Shown: positions 25,822-35,524 of the stretch, one piece after another | Layout: each line of letters starts with the position of its first letter | Position numbering within the stretch: position 1 is the stretch's first letter | Translations under genes and position numbers: made by a program | Assembly: GCA_902778105.1 (NCBI GenBank) | Contig: CACYWN010000017.1 | Coordinates: 1 to 41,354 of the forward strand | DNA length: 41,354 nt | From: an uncultured Bacteroidia bacterium | GTDB taxonomy: Bacteria > Bacteroidota > Bacteroidia > Bacteroidales > UBA932 | Reading direction: 5' to 3' | The notes under the pieces: model-generated | The model's database searches: none | What the model was told of the DNA's origin: nothing | Seen by the model: only the letters and a program-made list of their open reading frames with translations

Positions 25822-26940
25822 ATGGTAACGCTCCCTGCCTTCGCCGACCTTCACGTCCATTTCCGTGAACCGGGACAAACCTGGAAGGAAACCATCCGCA
25901 GCGGCAGCCGGGCTGCCGCACGGGGCGGATACACGCTGGTATGTACCATGCCCAACCTCGATCCCGTCCCCGACAGTCCGGAGCATCTCGCCGTGGAACT
26001 GGAGGCCATCGGCCGGGACGCCCTCATCCAAGTCCTCCCCTACGGTTCCATCACGAAAGGCCGTCTCGGGCAGGAGCTGGTGGATTTCCATGCGCTCAAG
26101 GGGGCATGTGTCGCCTTCTCCGACGACGGCAGCGGTGTCCAGCACCGGGAGACCATGCGGGAAGCCATGCGTGCCGCAGCCGCCGAAGACGTGATCATCG
26201 CAGCCCACTGCGAAGACAATACGCTCCTGCACGGAGGATACATCCATGACGGACGCTACTGTCATGAACACGGCCATCAGGGAATCTGCTCCGAAAGCGA
26301 ATGGGGCCAGATCGCCCGCGACGTCGAACTCGCTGCCGAAACCGGATGCCGATACCACGTCTGCCATATTTCCACCGCCGAAAGCGTCGACATCATCCGC
26401 CAGGCCAAGGCAAGCGGTGTCAGGGTCTCCTGCGAAACCGCCCCCCACTACCTCACGCTGTGCGAAGACGACCTTCAGGAAGACGGACGCTTCAAGATGA
26501 ATCCGCCGCTGCGGAGCGCCGATGACCGGGAGGCCCTCATCGAAGGCCTTTCCGACGGCACCATCGACGTTATCGCCACGGACCATGCGCCCCATTCGGC
26601 CGAAGAGAAATCCCGGGGACTCGCCGGCAGCGCCATGGGCATCGTGGGGCTGGAAACCGCATTCCCGGTCCTGTACACCCGGCTGGTGAGAGCCGGCCGC
26701 ATCAGCCTGGAACGCCTGGTGGAGGCAATGGCCGTCGCTCCCCGCCGCATCTTCCGTCTCCCGGAAGCGCCCCGGGACTATGTCGACGTGGACCTGGACA
26801 CCCCTTTCATCATCCACAGCAGCGACTTCGCCTCCATGGGCCGGGCCACGCCTTTCGAGGGAGCCGAGGTCTACGGAAAGATCCGCAGGACAGTATATAA
26901 CGGAATAACTGTATATAACGATAACTTGACAACCCTATGA
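25822..26940 (+). CDS. pyrC: dihydroorotase, class I
   Basis: PyrC (372 residues) cyclises carbamoyl-aspartate to dihydroorotate. It starts MVTLPAFADLHVHFREPG, the metal site HVH lying only 11 residues in. Other ligands are the Asp in VAFSDDGSG, the His in IIAAHCEDN, the His in YHVCHIST and the Asp in VIATDHAPHS. Class I enzymes usually have about 50 residues of beta-domain before HxH; this short form lacks it, as some clostridial relatives do. The ATG at 25822 follows AGG closely. A TTG at 25777 would place the start inside the terminator and is rejected. pyrC overlaps carA by ATGA. Confidence 0.95.
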   Translation: MVTLPAFADLHVHFREPGQTWKETIRSGSRAAARGGYTLVCTMPNLDPVPDSPEHLAVELEAIGRDALIQVLPYGSITKGRLGQELVDFHALKGACVAFSDDGSGVQHRETMREAMRAAAAEDVIIAAHCEDNTLLHGGYIHDGRYCHEHGHQGICSESEWGQIARDVELAAETGCRYHVCHISTAESVDIIRQAKASGVRVSCETAPHYLTLCEDDLQEDGRFKMNPPLRSADDREALIEGLSDGTIDVIATDHAPHSAEEKSRGLAGSAMGIVGLETAFPVLYTRLVRAGRISLERLVEAMAVAPRRIFRLPEAPRDYVDVDLDTPFIIHSSDFASMGRATPFEGAEVYGKIRRTVYNGITVYNDNLTTL

Positions 26941-28019
26941 TCAGACCCGCAAAGAAACTGGTGCTGGAAACCGGAGAGGAATTCTACGGGACAGGCTTCG
27001 GAGCCGACCGCCGCAGCGTGTGCGAGATCGTCTTCAACACCTCGGTGGTCGGGTACCAGGAGATCGTCTCCGACCCTTCCTATGCCCACCAGATCGTCGT
27101 GATGACCTATCCGCTTGTAGGAAACTACGGCATTACCGACGAAGACTATGAATCCCGCAGCACGGACATCGGCGGCCTCGTGGTACGCGAATGCTGCGAC
27201 ACCCCCAGCAACTTCCGCTCCACCAAGACGCTGGAAGAAGAGCTGGAAGAACACGGAATCCCCTGCCTCAGCGGCGTGGACACCCGGATGCTCACCAAGA
27301 TCATCCGCGACTCCGGCAGGCCCATGGCCGCCATCGTGGAGGCGGACTTCCCCAAGGAGGAAGCGCTCGCCCTGATCGCCGCTACGGAGCGTCCCACGGA
27401 CCTTGTCCGCCGCGTCAGCTGCCGCAAGCGCTGGGTCACCCGTACTTCCAACCACCGCTTCCATGTCGTGGCGGTGGATTGCGGCATCAAGCAGAGTATC
27501 CTCTCCCGCCTGAAAGAGCGCGGCTGCAACGTGACCATCGTCCCGTTCAACACGCCTGCGGCGGACATCCTTGCCTTCAATCCGGACGGCGTCCTGCTGT
27601 CCAACGGTCCGGTTTCGGCCTTGGAAGCCCCTGAAATCCGGCATCTCTTCGCCGAAATCAAGGGACGGGTCCCCGTGCTGGGCATCGGCCTCGGCATGGA
27701 GGCCATCGGCCTGGAATACGGTGCGGAGCTTACGCCGATGGGCTGCGGCATGCACGGTGACCACCCGGTCCGGGACCTCTCCAGCGGCCGGATCAACATC
27801 GCCGTCCTGAACCAGACCTACCGCTTCGGCTCCATGGAAGGCACCCGCCTCACCCCCACCCACGTCCTGGTTCCCGAAGGATATGTGCTGGGATTCGAGA
27901 ACAAGGAGGACAAGGTGTACGGGGTCCAGTTCCACCTGGAGTCCGCCCCCGGTCCCCAGGACAACGTGTGCCTGTTCGACAAGTTCATTCAAATGATGGA
28001 GGAATGCAGCCATGCCTAG
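26937..28019 (+). CDS. carA: carbamoyl-phosphate synthase small subunit with degenerate glutaminase site
   Basis: CarA normally hydrolyses glutamine and passes ammonia to CarB. This 360-residue protein keeps the N-terminal domain ([29 protein letters not shown]) and the class I glutaminase fold. The active site is altered. The nucleophile motif G-I-C-L-G-H-Q reads GIGLGME, with Gly251 (codon GGC at 27687-27689) in place of Cys and Met-Glu for His-Gln. The SNGPGDP loop reads SNGPVSA, and the usual QNHGF reads LNQTYRF. His333 and Glu335 ([10 protein letters not shown]) remain. The changes resemble the loss of Cys in ammonia-dependent CPS I of vertebrates. The subunit may now be structural, with CarB fed by free ammonia. 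It overlaps pyrC by 4 bases and carB by 8 bases. Confidence 0.93.
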   Translation: MIRPAKKLVLETGEEFYGTGFGADRRSVCEIVFNTSVVGYQEIVSDPSYAHQIVVMTYPLVGNYGITDEDYESRSTDIGGLVVRECCDTPSNFRSTKTLEEELEEHGIPCLSGVDTRMLTKIIRDSGRPMAAIVEADFPKEEALALIAATERPTDLVRRVSCRKRWVTRTSNHRFHVVAVDCGIKQSILSRLKERGCNVTIVPFNTPAADILAFNPDGVLLSNGPVSALEAPEIRHLFAEIKGRVPVLGIGLGMEAIGLEYGAELTPMGCGMHGDHPVRDLSSGRINIAVLNQTYRFGSMEGTRLTPTHVLVPEGYVLGFENKEDKVYGVQFHLESAPGPQDNVCLFDKFIQMMEECSHA

Positions 28020-31000
28020 AAGAAACGATATCCGGAAAGTGATGGTCATCGGCTCCGGTCCGATTGTGATCGGCCAGGCCGCGGAATTCGATTATGCCGG
28101 CACCCAGGCGTGCCTTGCCCTCAAGGAAGAGGGCTACGAGGTGATCCTCGTCAACTCCAACCCGGCCACCATCATGACGGACACCCAGATGGCCGACAAG
28201 GTGTACATGGAGCCCCTCACCCTCGAGTATGTCGCCAAGATCATCCGCTACGAGCGTCCCGACGCCCTGGTGCCCGGCCTGGGCGGCCAGACCGGCCTCA
28301 ACCTGGCCGTCCAGCTCGCCAAGAAGGGGGTCCTGGAAGAATGCGGCGTGGAGATCCTGGGCACTTCTTTCCACGGCATCGAGAAAGCCGAGGACCGCGA
28401 ACTGTTCAAGGAGCTGTGCCTTTCCATCGGCGAACCGGTCATCCCCTCCGAAATCACCTACAGCGTCGAGGAAGGCGTCGCGGCCGCCAGCCGCATCGGC
28501 TATCCGGTCATCCTGCGTCCCGCCTTCACCCTGGGCGGTACGGGCGGCGGTTTCGCCGACAACGAGGAGGAACTCCGCGACCTGATGCGCAACGCCCTGG
28601 CCCTTTCCCCCGTCGGCGAGGTGCTGGTGGAGAAGAGCATCAAGGGATACAAGGAAATCGAATTCGAGGTGATGCGCGACCATAACGACACCGCCATCGC
28701 CATCTGCTCGATGGAGAACATCGACCCGGTGGGTATCCACACGGGCGACTCGATGGTCGTGGCCCCCGCCCTCACCCTTACCGACAAGGAATACCAGATG
28801 CTCCGGAACAGCGCCCTCCGCCTGATCCGCGCCCTGGAAATCGAAGGCGGCTGCAACGTCCAGTTCGCCCTGGACCCGCTGTCCTTCAAGTACTATATCA
28901 TCGAGGTCAATCCCCGCGTGTCGCGTTCCTCGGCCCTGGCCTCCAAGGCCAGCGGCTTCCCGATCGCCCGCGTGACCGCCAAGATCGCCGTGGGACTGAC
29001 CCTGGACGAAATCACCATCGCCGGCGCCCCCGCCTGCTGCGAACCCGCCATCGACTATGTCGTGGCCAAGGTGGCCCGCTTCCCCTTCGACAAGTTCAGC
29101 GAGGCCTCCAACGAACTGGGCACCCAGATGAAAGCCACGGGCGAAGTCATGTCCATCGGCCGCACCCTGGAAGAGAGCATCCTGAAGGCGATGCGGTCAC
29201 TGGAATCCGGCTGCTGCCACATCCATAAGAAGAAGTTCGACGACTGGACGGAGGAGGCCCTGCTGGAATACATCAGCAAGCCGACCGATGACCGCATCCA
29301 CGCCATCGCCCAGCTGCTTCGCCTGAGGATCGACCTGTCCCGCATCTACGACCGCACCAAGATCGACATGCTGTTCCTGGAGAAGGTGTACAACATCATC
29401 CGGATGGAACGCCGGCTGAAAGCCGCCCCGGGCGACCTCGACATCCTGCGGGAAGCCAAGCGGATGGGTTTCGGAGACCAGTTCATCGGCCAGCTCTGGG
29501 GCCGGAGCGAGGCCGATATCATCCGTCTCCGCTTCGATAACGGCATCGTCCCGGTGTACAAGATGATCGACTCCTGCGCTGCCGAGCACGACACCTATGT
29601 CCCCTATTTCTACTCCACGTACGAACAGGAGAACGAATCCGTCCGCAGCGACCGGAAGAAGATCCTCGTGCTGGGATCGGGCCCGATCCGCATCGGCCAG
29701 GGCGTGGAATTCGACTACTCCACCGTCCACGCCATCTGGGCCATCCGGGAAGCCGGGTACGAGGCCATCATCATCAACAACAATCCCGAAACCGTTTCTA
29801 CGGACTACACCGTCTCCGACAAGCTCTATTTCGAGCCGCTCACCACGGAGGACGTGATGAACGTCATCCGGCTGGAGAAACCGGACGGGGTCATCGTCAC
29901 CCTGGGCGGCCAGACGGCCATCAACCTGGCCGGCCCGCTGGAGGAATTCGACGTTCCGCTCATCGGCACCGGCCTCCAGGCCATCGACAATGCCGAGGAC
30001 CGCAAGCTCTTCGAAGCCATCATGCGGAAGAGCGGCATCCGTCAGCCCAAGGCCCATGCCGTCACGAACGTGGAGGACGGCGTGAAGGCGGCCGAGGACA
30101 TCGGCTACCCGGTCCTCGTGCGCCCAAGCTTCGTGCTCGGAGGCCGCGCGATGATGATCGTGGGCAATGAGGACACGCTCCGCCACTACCTCCATAATGC
30201 GGTGGAAATCAACGAGAACTCTCCTGTCCTGGTGGACAAGTACATCATGGGCAAGGAGACCGAGGTCGATGCCATCTGCGACGGGACGGACGTTTTCATC
30301 CCGGCCATCATGGAACACGTGGAGCGCACCGGCATCCACTCCGGCGACTCCATCAGCGTCTATCCTTCCTTCAGCCTGAGCCCGAAGGTGAAGCAGGAAA
30401 TCATCGACGATACGGTGAAACTGGGCAAGGCCATCGGCATCGTGGGCCTGTTCAACATCCAGTTCATCGTGGACGGGAACGAGGATGTCTATGTGATCGA
30501 GGTCAATCCCCGCTCTTCCCGCACGGTTCCCTTCATCTCCAAGAGCACCGGCATCCCGATGGCGAAGATCGCCACCCGCGTGATGCTGGGCCATTCCCTG
30601 AAGGAACAGGGCATCACAGAAGTTTACTTCCCGGAGCGGAAGCGGCATTTCGTGAAGACCCCGGCTTTCTCTTTCGGCAAGATCAAGGGCATCGACACCT
30701 ATCTCTCCCCGGAGATGAAGTCCACGGGCGAGGCCATCGGTTACGACAAATCCCTGAACCGCGCGCTCTACAAGTCCCTGCAGGCCAGTGGAATGGACAT
30801 CAAGTCCTACGGGACCATCTTCGCCACCATCGCCGACAAGGACAAGGAAGAGGCCCTGCCGCTGATCCGCCGCTTCTACAACCTGGGCTTCAACATCGAA
30901 GCCACCAAGGGCACGGCCGCCTTCCTCAAGGAGCATGGCATCCGCACCAAGATGCTCCGGAAGCTCGGCGAAGGCAGTGACGAGATCTACCAGGCTATCC

Positions 31001-31200
31001 GAAAGGGCCATGTCAAGTACGTGATCAACACGATCGACCTGAACCAGAAATCCAGCCACCTGGACGGCTACGGCATCCGCCGCTGCGCGGTGGAGAACAA
31101 CGTCACCATCTTCACGGCCCTCGAGACCGTCCGGGTCCTCCTGGATGTCCTGGAAGAGATTACGCTGGGAATTTCCACGATTGACGAAGAGTACAGATAA
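28012..31200 (+). CDS. carB: carbamoyl-phosphate synthase large subunit
   Basis: CarB (1062 residues) makes carbamoyl phosphate from bicarbonate, ammonia and two ATP. The two homologous ATP-grasp halves are complete. The first begins [20 protein letters not shown] and includes [11 protein letters not shown] and [18 protein letters not shown]. The second begins [20 protein letters not shown] and includes [11 protein letters not shown] and [17 protein letters not shown]. An MGS-type allosteric domain fills the last 130 residues or so ([21 protein letters not shown]). The length is normal. Nothing in the synthase motifs suggests decay, so the enzyme should work on ammonia even if CarA cannot supply it from glutamine. 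Confidence 0.97.
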   Translation: MPRRNDIRKVMVIGSGPIVIGQAAEFDYAGTQACLALKEEGYEVILVNSNPATIMTDTQMADKVYMEPLTLEYVAKIIRYERPDALVPGLGGQTGLNLAVQLAKKGVLEECGVEILGTSFHGIEKAEDRELFKELCLSIGEPVIPSEITYSVEEGVAAASRIGYPVILRPAFTLGGTGGGFADNEEELRDLMRNALALSPVGEVLVEKSIKGYKEIEFEVMRDHNDTAIAICSMENIDPVGIHTGDSMVVAPALTLTDKEYQMLRNSALRLIRALEIEGGCNVQFALDPLSFKYYIIEVNPRVSRSSALASKASGFPIARVTAKIAVGLTLDEITIAGAPACCEPAIDYVVAKVARFPFDKFSEASNELGTQMKATGEVMSIGRTLEESILKAMRSLESGCCHIHKKKFDDWTEEALLEYISKPTDDRIHAIAQLLRLRIDLSRIYDRTKIDMLFLEKVYNIIRMERRLKAAPGDLDILREAKRMGFGDQFIGQLWGRSEADIIRLRFDNGIVPVYKMIDSCAAEHDTYVPYFYSTYEQENESVRSDRKKILVLGSGPIRIGQGVEFDYSTVHAIWAIREAGYEAIIINNNPETVSTDYTVSDKLYFEPLTTEDVMNVIRLEKPDGVIVTLGGQTAINLAGPLEEFDVPLIGTGLQAIDNAEDRKLFEAIMRKSGIRQPKAHAVTNVEDGVKAAEDIGYPVLVRPSFVLGGRAMMIVGNEDTLRHYLHNAVEINENSPVLVDKYIMGKETEVDAICDGTDVFIPAIMEHVERTGIHSGDSISVYPSFSLSPKVKQEIIDDTVKLGKAIGIVGLFNIQFIVDGNEDVYVIEVNPRSSRTVPFISKSTGIPMAKIATRVMLGHSLKEQGITEVYFPERKRHFVKTPAFSFGKIKGIDTYLSPEMKSTGEAIGYDKSLNRALYKSLQASGMDIKSYGTIFATIADKDKEEALPLIRRFYNLGFNIEATKGTAAFLKEHGIRTKMLRKLGEGSDEIYQAIRKGHVKYVINTIDLNQKSSHLDGYGIRRCAVENNVTIFTALETVRVLLDVLEEITLGISTIDEEYR

Positions 31201-31225
31201 CAACCGACTGTCCTGATCGTTCAAC

Positions 31226-32013
31226 ATGATTAAGAGTCGTTATCATATCACAGAGAACGTTCTGATAGCTTCCAAGACCTATCGGCTGGTGCTGGTTCCC
31301 CTGTCATTTCGAGCGGAACCCGAAGGGTCCTCTTTGTCATTTCGAGCGGAGCCCGGAGGGTGGAGTCGAGAAATCTGTCACGGCGAATTCGTGGACATCG
31401 CCCTCCCGGGGTTCTACCTGCGGAGGCCGCTGTCCATCTGCGACCGGGAGGACGGGAAACTGACGGTGGTGTACAAGGTCGTGGGAGAAGGGACGAAGGC
31501 CCTGGCGGGAATGCTGCCCGGAACGGAGCTGGAAGTGCTGACCGGTCTGGGGAACGTGTTCGATCCGGAGGCCTGCCGGGAAGAGGCGCTGCTCATCGGC
31601 GGCGGACTCGGGGTTCCCCCGCTGTACCTGCTGGCCAAGGAGCTGAAGGCGCGCGGGAAGAAGGTGACGGCCGTGCTGGGGTTCAACAAGGCCGAGGAAA
31701 TCATCCTGGCCGATGAATTCCGGGCGGTCTGCGACGAGGTCCTGGTGTCCACGGTCGATGGGTCCGTGGGCGTGAAAGGCTTCGTCACCGATGCGATCGC
31801 CGCGGCCAGCCCGTCGTACGATTTCTTTTACACCTGCGGCCCCATGGTCATGATGAAGGTTGTGTGCAATACGCTGGAAGGGCCCGGCGAGGCCAGCCTG
31901 GAAGAGCGGATGGGCTGCGGTGCAGGTTTCTGCTACGGCTGCAGCATCCAGACGAAAAACGGGCCCCGACGTGTGTGTAAGGATGGTCCGGTCTTCAAGA
32001 AGGAGGAACTGCT

Positions 32014-32020
<7 letters not shown>
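31226..32020 (+). CDS. pyrK: dihydroorotate dehydrogenase electron-transfer subunit with repeat-encoded insert
   Basis: PyrK (264 residues) carries FAD and a 2Fe-2S cluster that pass electrons from PyrD to NAD. It shows FYLRRPLSICDRE (flavin binding), LIGGGLGVPPLYLLAKEL (NAD binding), YTCGPMVMMK and the cluster Cys residues in MGCGAGFCYGCSIQ plus VCKDGPVF. Between LVLV (about residue 24) and EFVDIALPG (about residue 54), where relatives have a short turn, lie about 28 residues with the repeated string LSFRAEP. These are encoded by the dispersed repeat at 31302-31380, inserted in frame in the N-terminal beta-barrel. The gene overlaps pyrD by 7 bases. Confidence 0.94.
31302..31380 (+). repeat. 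dispersed repeat inserted in frame within pyrK
   Basis: TGTCATTTCGAGCGGA opens two units, at 31302 and 31335, 33 bases (11 codons) apart. They match over 27 bases with two differences. The second unit ends GTCGAGAAATCT, the inverted partner of its ATTTCGAG start, and a further TGTCA closes it. Related units lie between genes at 14724-14772 and 38559-38585. Here the element is translated and keeps the frame open. Confidence 0.85.
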
Positions 32021-32921
<901 letters not shown>

Positions 32922-32925
<4 letters not shown>

Positions 32926-33620
32926 ACAGAGACGTCATCATCGCCTGCGACTTCGCGAGCCGTGAAGCCACACTGGAATTCCTGGACCGCTTCCCGGCCG
33001 GCCGCAAGCCCTTCGTGAAGATCGGGATGGAACTCTTCTATGCCGAAGGGCCTTCCATCGTCCGGGAGATCAAGTCCCGCGGACACAAGATATTCCTCGA
33101 CCTCAAACTGCACGACATTCCCAATACGGTGAAGAAGGCGATGCGGGTGCTGTCGGCCCTGGACGTGGACATGGTGAATGTCCATGCGGCCGGCACCATC
33201 GGCATGATGAAAGCCGCCCTGGAAGGACTCACGCGGGAAGATGGGTCCAGACCACTGCTGATAGCCGTCACGCAGCTTACCTCCACGTCGCAGGAAGCTA
33301 TGCAGAACGAGCTCCTGATCGGCGCCACCATCAACGACACCATCGTCAAATACGCGCAGAACGCGCGTGAGGCTGGACTGGACGGAGTCGTGTGCTCGCC
33401 CCTGGAGGCCGGTATGGTCAAGAAAGCCTGCGGTGAGGGCTTCCTGACCGTCACGCCCGGCATCCGCTTCGCCGACGCCGGGAAGGACGACCAGGTACGC
33501 ATCACCACCCCGGCCCGCGCCCGGGAAATCGGCTCCGACTTCATCGTCGTCGGCCGCCCCATCACCGCCGCCCCCGACCCCGTCGCGGCGTATGAGAAAT
33601 GCCTAAAGGAATTTGTATAA
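32922..33620 (+). CDS. pyrF: orotidine-5'-phosphate decarboxylase
   Basis: PyrF (232 residues) decarboxylates OMP to UMP, the last step of the pathway. The start is [18 protein letters not shown]. The catalytic block [14 protein letters not shown] holds the Lys and Asp residues of the active site. [12 protein letters not shown], the C-terminal TPGIRFAD and [13 protein letters not shown] (phosphate binding) complete the barrel. It overlaps pyrD by ATGA, and its TAA overlaps the pyrE ATG by one base (TAATG at 33618-33622). Confidence 0.97.
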
Positions 33621-34249
33621 TGGAAAGACAGATCGCATCCTCCCTCCTCTCCATCGGCGCCGTTTTCCTGCGCCCCGAGCAGCCGTTCACCTGGGCCAGC
33701 GGCATCAAAAGCCCGATCTATTGCGATAACCGGCTCACCCTCTCCGCACCCCGCGTGCGGGAGCAGGTGGAGAACGGCCTCGCCCTTCTCGTCAAACGGC
33801 ACTATCCCGACTGCGAAATGCTGATGGGCACCTCCACGGCCGGCATCGCCCACGCCGCCATCACCGCCACCCTCCTGGACCTGCCCATGGGGTATGTCCG
33901 CGGCGAGGCCAAAACCCACGGCCGGACGAACCGGATCGAGGGCAGGATGGATCCCGGCACGAAGGTGGTCGTCATCGAGGACCTCATCTCCACCGGCGGC
34001 AGTGCCATTGAGGTGGTCGAGGCCCTGCGGGAAGCCGGGGCCGACGTGCTGGGCATCGTCTCCATCTTCACCTACGGGATGAAGCGCGGCCTGGAGCGCA
34101 TCGCCGCCGCGAATACGGAGAACCACTCCCTGTGCAACCTGGACGTTCTCGTGGAAGTGGCCGAGGAAGAAGGCCGCATCGGGCCGGGCTGGAAGGAGCG
34201 CATCCTCGCCTTCCGCGACAACCCCTCTGACGAAAGTTGGATTCAATAA
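33620..34249 (+). CDS. pyrE: orotate phosphoribosyltransferase
   Basis: PyrE (209 residues) joins orotate to PRPP to give OMP. It shows FTWASGIKSPIYCDNRLTLS (orotate side), GTSTAGIAHAAITA, MGYVRGEAKTHGRTNRIEG with the mobile loop Lys, and the PRPP motif VVVIEDLISTGGSAIEV. I place the start at 33620 because its ATG overlaps the pyrF stop as TAATG; an in-frame ATG at 33599 would add seven residues and run deep into pyrF. The length is normal. The gap to pyrB is 15 bases. Confidence 0.96.
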   Translation: MERQIASSLLSIGAVFLRPEQPFTWASGIKSPIYCDNRLTLSAPRVREQVENGLALLVKRHYPDCEMLMGTSTAGIAHAAITATLLDLPMGYVRGEAKTHGRTNRIEGRMDPGTKVVVIEDLISTGGSAIEVVEALREAGADVLGIVSIFTYGMKRGLERIAAANTENHSLCNLDVLVEVAEEEGRIGPGWKERILAFRDNPSDESWIQ

Positions 34250-34264
34250 ATAGAACACTGAACT

Positions 34265-35344
34265 ATGAAGCATCTCATCGACCCGACCGATCTGACCAAA
34301 CAGGAGATCGACGAAATCATTTCCCTCGCCCAGGACATCATCGCCCACCGGGAACGCTACCAGGGCAGTATGTCCCACAAGAAGCTCGCCACCCTCTTCT
34401 ACGAGCCCAGCACCCGTACACGGCTGAGTTTCACCTCCGCCATGATGGAACTGGGCGGCAAGGTACTGGGATTCTCCGACGCCCGCAGCAGCTCCGTTTC
34501 CAAGGGCGAAAGCGTGCAGGACACCGTCCGCGTGCTGGGTTGTTTCGCCGATATCATCGCGATGCGCCATCATATCGAAGGTGCCCAGCTGTACGCCACC
34601 GAAGTGTCCACCGTGCCTATCATCAACGCCGGCGACGGCTCCCACAGCCATCCTACGCAGACGCTTACGGACCTGCTGACCATCCAGCGGGAGCTGGGAC
34701 ACATCGACGGAATCACGATCGGCTTCTGCGGCGACCTCCGCTTCGGCCGTACCGTCCACTCCCTGATCAAGGCCCTGTCCCGGTACAAGGACATCAAGGT
34801 CATCCTCATCGCCCCGGACGAACTCAAGCTTCCGGACTACATCAAGCAGGATGTCTGCGAACGAACCGGCATCCCCTACCGCGAAGTGACCACGATGGAA
34901 GAAGTGATGGGCGAACTGGACGTCCTGTATATGACCCGCGTGCAGAAGGAACGCTTCCTGGACGAGGACGAATTCGACCGCGTGAAGGACAGCTTCGTGC
35001 TGGATGCCGCCCGCATGACCCTCGCCAAGAAGGACATGGCCGTCCTGCACCCGCTCCCCCGCGTGAACGAAATCCTGACCGAAGTGGACGCCGACCCCCG
35101 CGCCGCCTACTTCCGCCAGGTGGAGAACGGCAAATTCGTCCGCGAGGCTCTTATCGTCAAGCTGATGGAATGGAAAGACGACCCTGAGCACGGCATGCCC
35201 GCCGACGAAACGCCGGTGGAAGACCCGGAACTCCGCTGCCCTAACAAGAAATGCATCTGCAACAACGAACACGCCCCACACCGCTTCCGCCGCACCGAAA
35301 ACGGCGTCCTAAGGTGCTGGTACTGTGATTCGAAGGTGAAGTAA
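34265..35344 (+). CDS. pyrB: aspartate carbamoyltransferase with fused PyrI-like zinc knuckle
   Basis: The catalytic chain fills about residues 1-305: FYEPSTRTRLSF (carbamoyl phosphate), SSSVSKGES with the mobile Ser/Lys loop, HSHPTQTLTDLLT, YMTRVQKERF and HPLPRVNEI. A linker is followed by a 35-residue tail starting CPNKKC (Cys325, Cys330) and ending CWYC (Cys351, Cys354). This has the C-x4-C ... C-x2-C pattern of the zinc domain of the regulatory chain PyrI, which contacts PyrB in the E. coli holoenzyme. The nucleotide-binding allosteric domain of PyrI is absent. The zinc tail may stabilise catalytic trimers without giving CTP control. It is the last gene of the operon and is followed by a strong terminator. 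Confidence 0.93.
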   Translation: MKHLIDPTDLTKQEIDEIISLAQDIIAHRERYQGSMSHKKLATLFYEPSTRTRLSFTSAMMELGGKVLGFSDARSSSVSKGESVQDTVRVLGCFADIIAMRHHIEGAQLYATEVSTVPIINAGDGSHSHPTQTLTDLLTIQRELGHIDGITIGFCGDLRFGRTVHSLIKALSRYKDIKVILIAPDELKLPDYIKQDVCERTGIPYREVTTMEEVMGELDVLYMTRVQKERFLDEDEFDRVKDSFVLDAARMTLAKKDMAVLHPLPRVNEILTEVDADPRAAYFRQVENGKFVREALIVKLMEWKDDPEHGMPADETPVEDPELRCPNKKCICNNEHAPHRFRRTENGVLRCWYCDSKVK

Positions 35345-35367
35345 GGGGGAAGGTCCTCTGATATGAA

Positions 35368-35405
35368 GAGGTCGACTCTGCATTGGAGAGTCGACCTCAT
35401 TCTTT
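35368..35405 (+). terminator. terminator of the pyrimidine operon
   Basis: GAGGTCGACTCT (35368-35379) pairs perfectly over 12 bases with AGAGTCGACCTC (35387-35398), loop GCATTGG, followed by ATTCTTT. It lies 24 bases after the pyrB stop. The T-stretch is short but the stem is very stable. Confidence 0.8.
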
Positions 35406-35430
35406 ATGGGAGTATGGCATGTGACCAGGC

Positions 35431-35509
35431 GAAGGCGGTAGCCATCGGCTTTTCCTGATCCCCCTTTATTCATCTATTCATTCTTCAACGATTCCACCGG
35501 ATTCCGCAC
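35431..35509 (-). pseudogene. two scraps of FtsX-like permeases
   Basis: On the minus strand, 35474-35509 encodes VRNPVESLKNE and a stop, which matches the end of permease 4 (ANPVESLKNE). Just downstream, 35431-35466 encodes KGDQEKPMATAF, which matches an internal stretch of permease 3 (KGDKEKPMATAF), and then runs to a stop at 35404. The two scraps come from different parts of different paralogues, so they are leftovers of recombination or deletion. They sit between the permease 2 stop and the pyrimidine operon terminator. Confidence 0.75.
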
Positions 35510-35524
35510 TTTTTTGTCTTCATC

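Noticed and set aside
29197-31227. 676-codon open frame antisense to carB
   Set aside because: It is the same kind of compositional shadow; the carB frame carries all known motifs.
31302-31380. possible CRISPR-like array in pyrK
   Set aside because: Only two units with a 6-base interval, no spacers of regular size and no cas genes; it is an interspersed repeat inside a coding frame.
33038-35281. 747-codon antisense frame across pyrF, pyrE and pyrB
   Set aside because: It crosses three well-identified genes and shows only biased composition, with no recognisable domain.
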